Below are positions 60,565-64,000 of a stretch of 64,000 bases of DNA, piece after piece; the stretch's first letter is position 1, and each line of letters opens with the position of its first letter. The translations under genes were made by a program, and so were the position numbers. Source of the DNA: Zobellia nedashkovskayae (GTDB lineage Bacteria > Bacteroidota > Bacteroidia > Flavobacteriales > Flavobacteriaceae); the NCBI RefSeq assembly GCF_015330125.1, contig NZ_JADDXR010000002.1:2678685-2742684 (forward strand), given 5' to 3'. Below the pieces are notes generated by a model, which saw nothing but the letters and a program-made list of their open reading frames with translations, had not been told where the DNA came from and did no database searches.

Positions 60565-62736
60565 ATGAATCAGTTTTTTAAAGTTAGCCTAACGCTTTTA
60601 TTGTTTGTTTTTGTAGCATGTAAAGTGTCCGCACAGAAGTTCACAACGCATGCAGTTAAGAAGGGTGAGACCCTAGAAGATATAGCAAAACAGTATAAAG
60701 TAGATGCTCAAACTATACTTAAATTAAATAAGGAAGTAAAACGAGGTGATGAGCTGAGAGCTAATACTATATTGGTTATACCTAAGGATAGTAAAGCTAA
60801 GGCTGTAGCAGCACAATCTACTAGAAAAGTGGAGAGTCCTACGGTTCAGAAAGAAGGGGTAGAAGAGCAAGAGGAGCCTATTGGTTTTACGTCTTACCGA
60901 GTAAAGAAAAAGGAGACTTTATATAGCATTGCCAAGCGATTTCATATTAGCGAAGAGGCAATTAAAAAATACAATCCAGATTTGTACTCTTCTCAGTTGA
61001 AGAGAAAGATGACTCTAAAGATCCCAAAATACCGTAGGGTTAAACCGGAAGAAGAAGTTGTAATAGATGAGAGTAATTTTGATACTTACAAGGTAGCTCC
61101 CAAAGAAACCAGATGGAGTATTGCTTATAAGTATGGTATTACCGTAGATAGCATGGTAGTCTTAAATCCTGAGCTTTCTGGGTCTAATGATTACTTAGCG
61201 GTAGGTCAAGAGTTAATGTTGCCTAAAATTGCAGGAAGCACTGTTGAAAACCAGCAAACCCAATTATATACTTCATATACAGTTCCGCCAAAAATGAATT
61301 TCTTTCAGTTGGAACAAAAATTTGGTGTGAAGTCAGATGAGATTGTTCGTTTGAATCCTGAAATTACCGAAAGAGGTGGGTTGAAAGAAGGTATGGTTAT
61401 CCGTATTCCTGAGAAAAAAGCGAATAGTGGTGTAATCAACACGGACAATTATAACTTTTATGAAGTTAAGCCAAAGCAAACAGAATTTTCACTTACTCGT
61501 AAATTTGGTGTAAGCTATAAAGAACTTTTAGCGTTGAATCCGGATTTGGCCCAAGGGCTGAAAGCAGGTATGATTCTAAAACTACCAAAAGATCAAGAGG
61601 GTAACTTTGAAGTTCGTAATTCACTGGTCTTGGATAAAATCAACCTTGTGGATAGCATAGATGTGCAGAACAAACCAAAGTTGATGTTTCTTTTGCCTTT
61701 TAGATTAGATAAGTTAGACCTGAGTGATAAGGACCGTGTGGCGAATATCATTGATAAAAGAAATAGTCTTAAGTATAGCTTAGGTCTTTATTCAGGTGCA
61801 TTGGTTGCTATTGATTCTATTGCAGATTTAGGAATTTCAGTAGATGTCAAGACTTTTGATAACCAATTGAACTTAGATAGGACTAAAGAAATTTTACAGC
61901 TAGAGAACCTTTCAAGCTATGGTGCAATCATTGGACCGTTAGATATGCCGTCTATGAAAGAAACTGCGCTAAGAGCAAGTGGTAAGAAAGTATCTCTTGT
62001 GGCGCCTATTCCTGCAAAGAGCGATTTGAGTTTGGCTAATGTATTTTTTTCTTATACTTCTGATGAGGTGCTTCGTAATCATATGATTGAGTATGTGCAG
62101 GGTAAGCGCAATGCTGAACAGCATGTAATCATAATTGCAGATGACAAGAATAAAAAGGTTAAGGAGCAATTGTTGTTAGGTTTCCCTGGAGCGGATACTT
62201 TAAAAGTAACTCAGGAAGAGAAAAATATTGGTATTGATATAGAGAAGTTGACAGAACTTCTTTCTGAAGAAGCTGATAACTGGGTGTTCGTGGAAACTGA
62301 TAATTTTAAATTGGTGTCAAGTGTGAGTTCTATTTTGAATTCAATGAACATAAAAGATAGAAAGGTGCGCATGTTCACAACGAACAAGAACAATGCTTTT
62401 GATAATGAGGTAATCAGTAATTCCCATTTATCCAACCTACACTTTACATATCCTTCCGTATATAAAATAGGATCTAACGATTCTTTTTCTAAACGCTACG
62501 AAAAAAGATTTGGCACCACGCCAGATAGGTATGCCGTGCGTGGTTTTGATCTTACTTTCGATATTTTATTGAAGTTGGCTTATAAGAATAATATGGTGGA
62601 AGCTTCTAAGTTTATTGGTGAAACTGAATATTCTGGTAGTAAGTTCGACTATGAAAAGGAGGGTGCTTCAGGATATTTTAATCAATCATCATACATTCTA
62701 ATGTTTGAAGACCTTCGTATTCAAGAAATTGAGTAA
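60565..62736 (+). CDS. LysM-repeat protein with a type I periplasmic-binding fold (LpoA-like layout)
   Basis: 723 residues. A signal peptide (MNQFFKVSLTLLLFVFVACK) precedes either a lipobox at VFVAC or a cut after SAQ. Five LysM-like peptidoglycan-binding repeats follow, seen by HAVKKGETLEDIAKQYKV, YRVKKKETLYSIAKRFHI, YKVAPKETRWSIAYKYGI, YTVPPKMNFFQLEQKFGV and YEVKPKQTEFSLTRKFGV. From ~370 there is a type I periplasmic-binding-like (LivK/PBP1) domain: KLMFLLPFRLDKL, YGAIIGPLDMPSM, HVIIIADDKN. The combination suggests an envelope protein tied to peptidoglycan synthesis, as proposed for LpoA-type proteins. Confidence 0.88.
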   Translation: MNQFFKVSLTLLLFVFVACKVSAQKFTTHAVKKGETLEDIAKQYKVDAQTILKLNKEVKRGDELRANTILVIPKDSKAKAVAAQSTRKVESPTVQKEGVEEQEEPIGFTSYRVKKKETLYSIAKRFHISEEAIKKYNPDLYSSQLKRKMTLKIPKYRRVKPEEEVVIDESNFDTYKVAPKETRWSIAYKYGITVDSMVVLNPELSGSNDYLAVGQELMLPKIAGSTVENQQTQLYTSYTVPPKMNFFQLEQKFGVKSDEIVRLNPEITERGGLKEGMVIRIPEKKANSGVINTDNYNFYEVKPKQTEFSLTRKFGVSYKELLALNPDLAQGLKAGMILKLPKDQEGNFEVRNSLVLDKINLVDSIDVQNKPKLMFLLPFRLDKLDLSDKDRVANIIDKRNSLKYSLGLYSGALVAIDSIADLGISVDVKTFDNQLNLDRTKEILQLENLSSYGAIIGPLDMPSMKETALRASGKKVSLVAPIPAKSDLSLANVFFSYTSDEVLRNHMIEYVQGKRNAEQHVIIIADDKNKKVKEQLLLGFPGADTLKVTQEEKNIGIDIEKLTELLSEEADNWVFVETDNFKLVSSVSSILNSMNIKDRKVRMFTTNKNNAFDNEVISNSHLSNLHFTYPSVYKIGSNDSFSKRYEKRFGTTPDRYAVRGFDLTFDILLKLAYKNNMVEASKFIGETEYSGSKFDYEKEGASGYFNQSSYILMFEDLRIQEIE

Positions 62737-62779
62737 GTCTAGAAATCACTGAAATTAATTTCTTTTTTATATGAGGTAG

Positions 62780-62833
62780 TACTAACTTAGAGCTTACGAA
62801 TAGAGCTATTAATTCTAAACCCTAAGTTAGTAT
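62780..62833 (+). promoter_or_regulatory. Inverted repeat whose right arm covers the OsmC start codon
   Basis: TACTAACTTAG (62780-62790) pairs exactly with CTAAGTTAGTA (62822-62832), with a further G-T pair at 62779/62833. The right arm ends in the A and T of the OsmC ATG. In RNA the hairpin would sequester the start codon. Confidence 0.6.
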
Positions 62834-63236
62834 GACATCAAAAGTAACCTATAACGGAGATTTAAGAACCACTTGCGAACATATGCGGTCTGGTGATACT
62901 TTTATTACAGATGCTCCTGTAGATAATAACGGGCTAGGACAAGCCTTTTCGCCAACGGACACTGTGGCAACCGGATTGGGAAGTTGTATGATTACCATGA
63001 TGGGAATTAAAGCCAAGGGTATGGGATTGAGATTAGAGGGCTCTACCGTTGAAATTAAAAAACACATGGCTGCCGAGCCAAGAAGAATATCTAAAATTGA
63101 AGCGAAACTGATTTTGCCTTCTATCGCTTCCGATAAGGAAAGGAAGATTTTAGAGAATACCGCTAACACGTGTCCTGTACTTTACAGCTTGCATCCAGAT
63201 ATAGAAAAAGTAATAACATTCCATTGGGAACTTTAA
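62832..63236 (+). CDS. OsmC/Ohr-family peroxiredoxin-like protein
   Basis: A 134-residue OsmC-fold protein that reduces organic hydroperoxides with paired cysteines, C52 (GLGSCMITMMG) and C114 (NTCPVLYSLHP). DAPVDNNGLGQAFSPTDTVA is the family-type substrate loop. It belongs to the OsmC rather than Ohr branch by length and spacing. A hairpin spans the start codon. A DUF922 protein gene overlaps its 3' end by 13 bases if the TTG start at 63224 is used, which makes cotranscription likely. Confidence 0.92.
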   Translation: MTSKVTYNGDLRTTCEHMRSGDTFITDAPVDNNGLGQAFSPTDTVATGLGSCMITMMGIKAKGMGLRLEGSTVEIKKHMAAEPRRISKIEAKLILPSIASDKERKILENTANTCPVLYSLHPDIEKVITFHWEL

Positions 63237-63751
63237 AACACGGTCTTTTTTTACTTTGTTTTTGTATGTTCGGAACTGTTTCTTCTCAAGAAGAGGAAAC
63301 AATTACTTGGAGCGCAGATAGAAAGTTGCAATGGTCAGATTTTAAAGGAACTTATTTTAAAACCCATTGGGCCGCCGCTACAACTGCAAGTGGAGTTAGT
63401 TATTCATTTTCTTCTTTTAAGAAAGATGGTCAGATATATCTAGATTTTGTAGTTAAGAGTGAGTTTATTCCTGGAAAATCATGGTATCGTCCAGAGGTGT
63501 GCGATTCCGTTATTTTAAGCCATGAGCAGTTACACTTTGATATATCAGAGCTCTATGCAAGAAAAATGCGGGAGCGGCTCTCTGAGGCTCAGTTTACGAT
63601 GAATGCCAAGAAGGAAGTGAAAGTCATTTACAAGACTATTCTAAAAGAGTTGAATGATTTTCAGAATAAATACGATAGGGAAACCAATTTCTCTCAAGAT
63701 TTGGAAAAACAAATACTTTGGAACCAGCAGATTAAAACTGCTCTTAAATAA
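63224..63751 (+). CDS. Exported DUF922-family putative zinc metallopeptidase
   Basis: 175 residues from the TTG at 63224 (MGTLKHGLFLLCFCMFGTVSS, a signal peptide with the cut before QEEETI). A GTG at 63170 is an alternative but adds 18 residues before the signal. The metal motif is HEQLHFD with ISELYARKM (HExxH-type) at ~105-120, as in DUF922 proteins thought to be secreted metallopeptidases. WSADRKLQWSDFKG is the family N-terminal hallmark. The gene overlaps osmC by 13 bases. The activity has not been shown for this family as far as I know. Confidence 0.82.
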   Translation: MGTLKHGLFLLCFCMFGTVSSQEEETITWSADRKLQWSDFKGTYFKTHWAAATTASGVSYSFSSFKKDGQIYLDFVVKSEFIPGKSWYRPEVCDSVILSHEQLHFDISELYARKMRERLSEAQFTMNAKKEVKVIYKTILKELNDFQNKYDRETNFSQDLEKQILWNQQIKTALK

Positions 63752-63789
63752 AAAAGCCCTCTCAGAGTAGAACTCTAAGAAGGCTTTTT
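63751..63789. terminator. Bidirectional terminator between convergent genes
   Basis: AAAAAGCC and GGCTTTTT form the outer stem, with an inner CAGAGT/ACTCT helix and an A-rich bulge. It lies at the end of the DUF922 gene and faces the barrel gene ending at 63808. Confidence 0.75.
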
Positions 63790-63807
63790 GTTATTTTTTT
63801 TGATTTC

Positions 63808-64000
63808 TTAAAACCTGAAAGATGCGCCTATAGTTAAAAAGGCAACTCCATAACCAGCTTCTGCAAAACCGGCAATGCTATCCGTAAAATACCAACGCCC
63901 ACCAACAAAAGCTGTAGCACCTGGTCTGCTGTTTAAATCGCTAAATTCATCTCCGCCTAGAAGTCTAACAGAGGCCATAACCCCACCATAAACGTCAAGA
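63808..64000 (-). CDS. C-terminal end of an outer-membrane beta-barrel protein (partial)
   Basis: A minus-strand frame open from the window edge to the stop at 63808-63810, giving 63 residues. Alternating strands with aromatic ends (ATAFVGGRWYFTD, FAEAGYGVAFLTIGASFRF) finish in a terminal Phe, the classic BamA recognition signal of a barrel's last strand. The visible part resembles OmpA/Opacity-type small barrels, but the N-terminus lies outside the window, so the size and function are not known. Confidence 0.8.
   Translation of the reverse strand, partial: LDVYGGVMASVRLLGGDEFSDLNSRPGATAFVGGRWYFTDSIAGFAEAGYGVAFLTIGASFRF

Noticed and set aside
1..64000. Search by eye for rRNA, tRNA, CRISPR arrays, insertion sequences, integrases and prophage genes.
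   Set aside because: No tRNA T-loop pattern, no regular direct repeats, and no transposase or integrase motif were seen. A tRNA-finder could still find a missed tRNA.

Overview
The window reads as a low-GC chromosome segment from a marine-type Flavobacteriaceae bacterium (phylum Bacteroidota). The evidence is a type B C-terminal sorting domain for the type IX secretion system, many perfect TAnnTTTG promoter elements close to starts, a lack of Shine-Dalgarno sequences, a bacillithiol enzyme (BshC), a Bacteroidota-only small protein (DUF4295) in a ribosomal-protein cluster, and several Bacteroidota DUF families. A genus cannot be fixed from sequence reading alone. About 66 protein genes fill the window, on both strands. 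I saw no rRNA, tRNA, CRISPR array, insertion sequence or prophage.

Layout. 1-3.5 kb: the end of a large secreted Ca-binding protein, then idi, queD-like and manA. 3.5-10.1 kb: a DUF4369 lipoprotein, rpiA, selO, an aldo/keto reductase, a DUF819 membrane protein, a HAD phosphatase and a DUF4177 mini-gene. 10.1-18 kb: a class A PBP, an S1/P1 nuclease, an araC-alkB pair, a doxX-MOSC pair and two secreted proteins of unknown function. 18-21 kb: a Na+/solute symporter followed by myo-inositol oxygenase and a cupin-like protein, probably an inositol-to-glucuronate module. 21.3-29.6 kb: htpG, a TetR-ABC1 kinase pair, fabH, a CoA-binding protein, a second symporter and recR. 29.6-39.9 kb: a lipoyl E2, an outer-membrane barrel, an exonuclease, an overlapping FAH-Hpt-CinA run, rpmB-rpmG-DUF4295, ftsY, a serine hydrolase and rimO.

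40-43.7 kb: a sugar-acid cassette (DgoD-like dehydratase, GntP permease, exported SMP-30 lactonase). 43.7-46.2 kb: two small unknowns and a CPA-type antiporter. 46.4-49 kb: an arsenic operon on the minus strand, read as arsR, DUF6428, thioredoxin-type arsenate reductase and acr3. 49-55.2 kb: a propeller-like lipoprotein, a GNAT, a membrane protein, an NAPE-PLD-like metallohydrolase and a large M14 peptidase. 55.3-64 kb: bshC, a PNPOx-like protein, a probable TonB-receptor/DUF4249 deletion chimera, guaA, a LysM plus periplasmic-binding-fold protein, OsmC, a DUF922 protein and the C-terminus of an outer-membrane barrel.

Most of this is core chromosome. The observations that stand out are the chimeric gene at 57.7-58.4 kb, a hairpin that would hide the OsmC start codon, two other long perfect inverted repeats, a promoter-plus-hairpin mini-unit ahead of the TetR-ABC1 pair, apparently leaderless guaA and recR promoters, and the inositol, sugar-acid and arsenic cassettes. 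I did not find an unmistakable new defence or mobile system.
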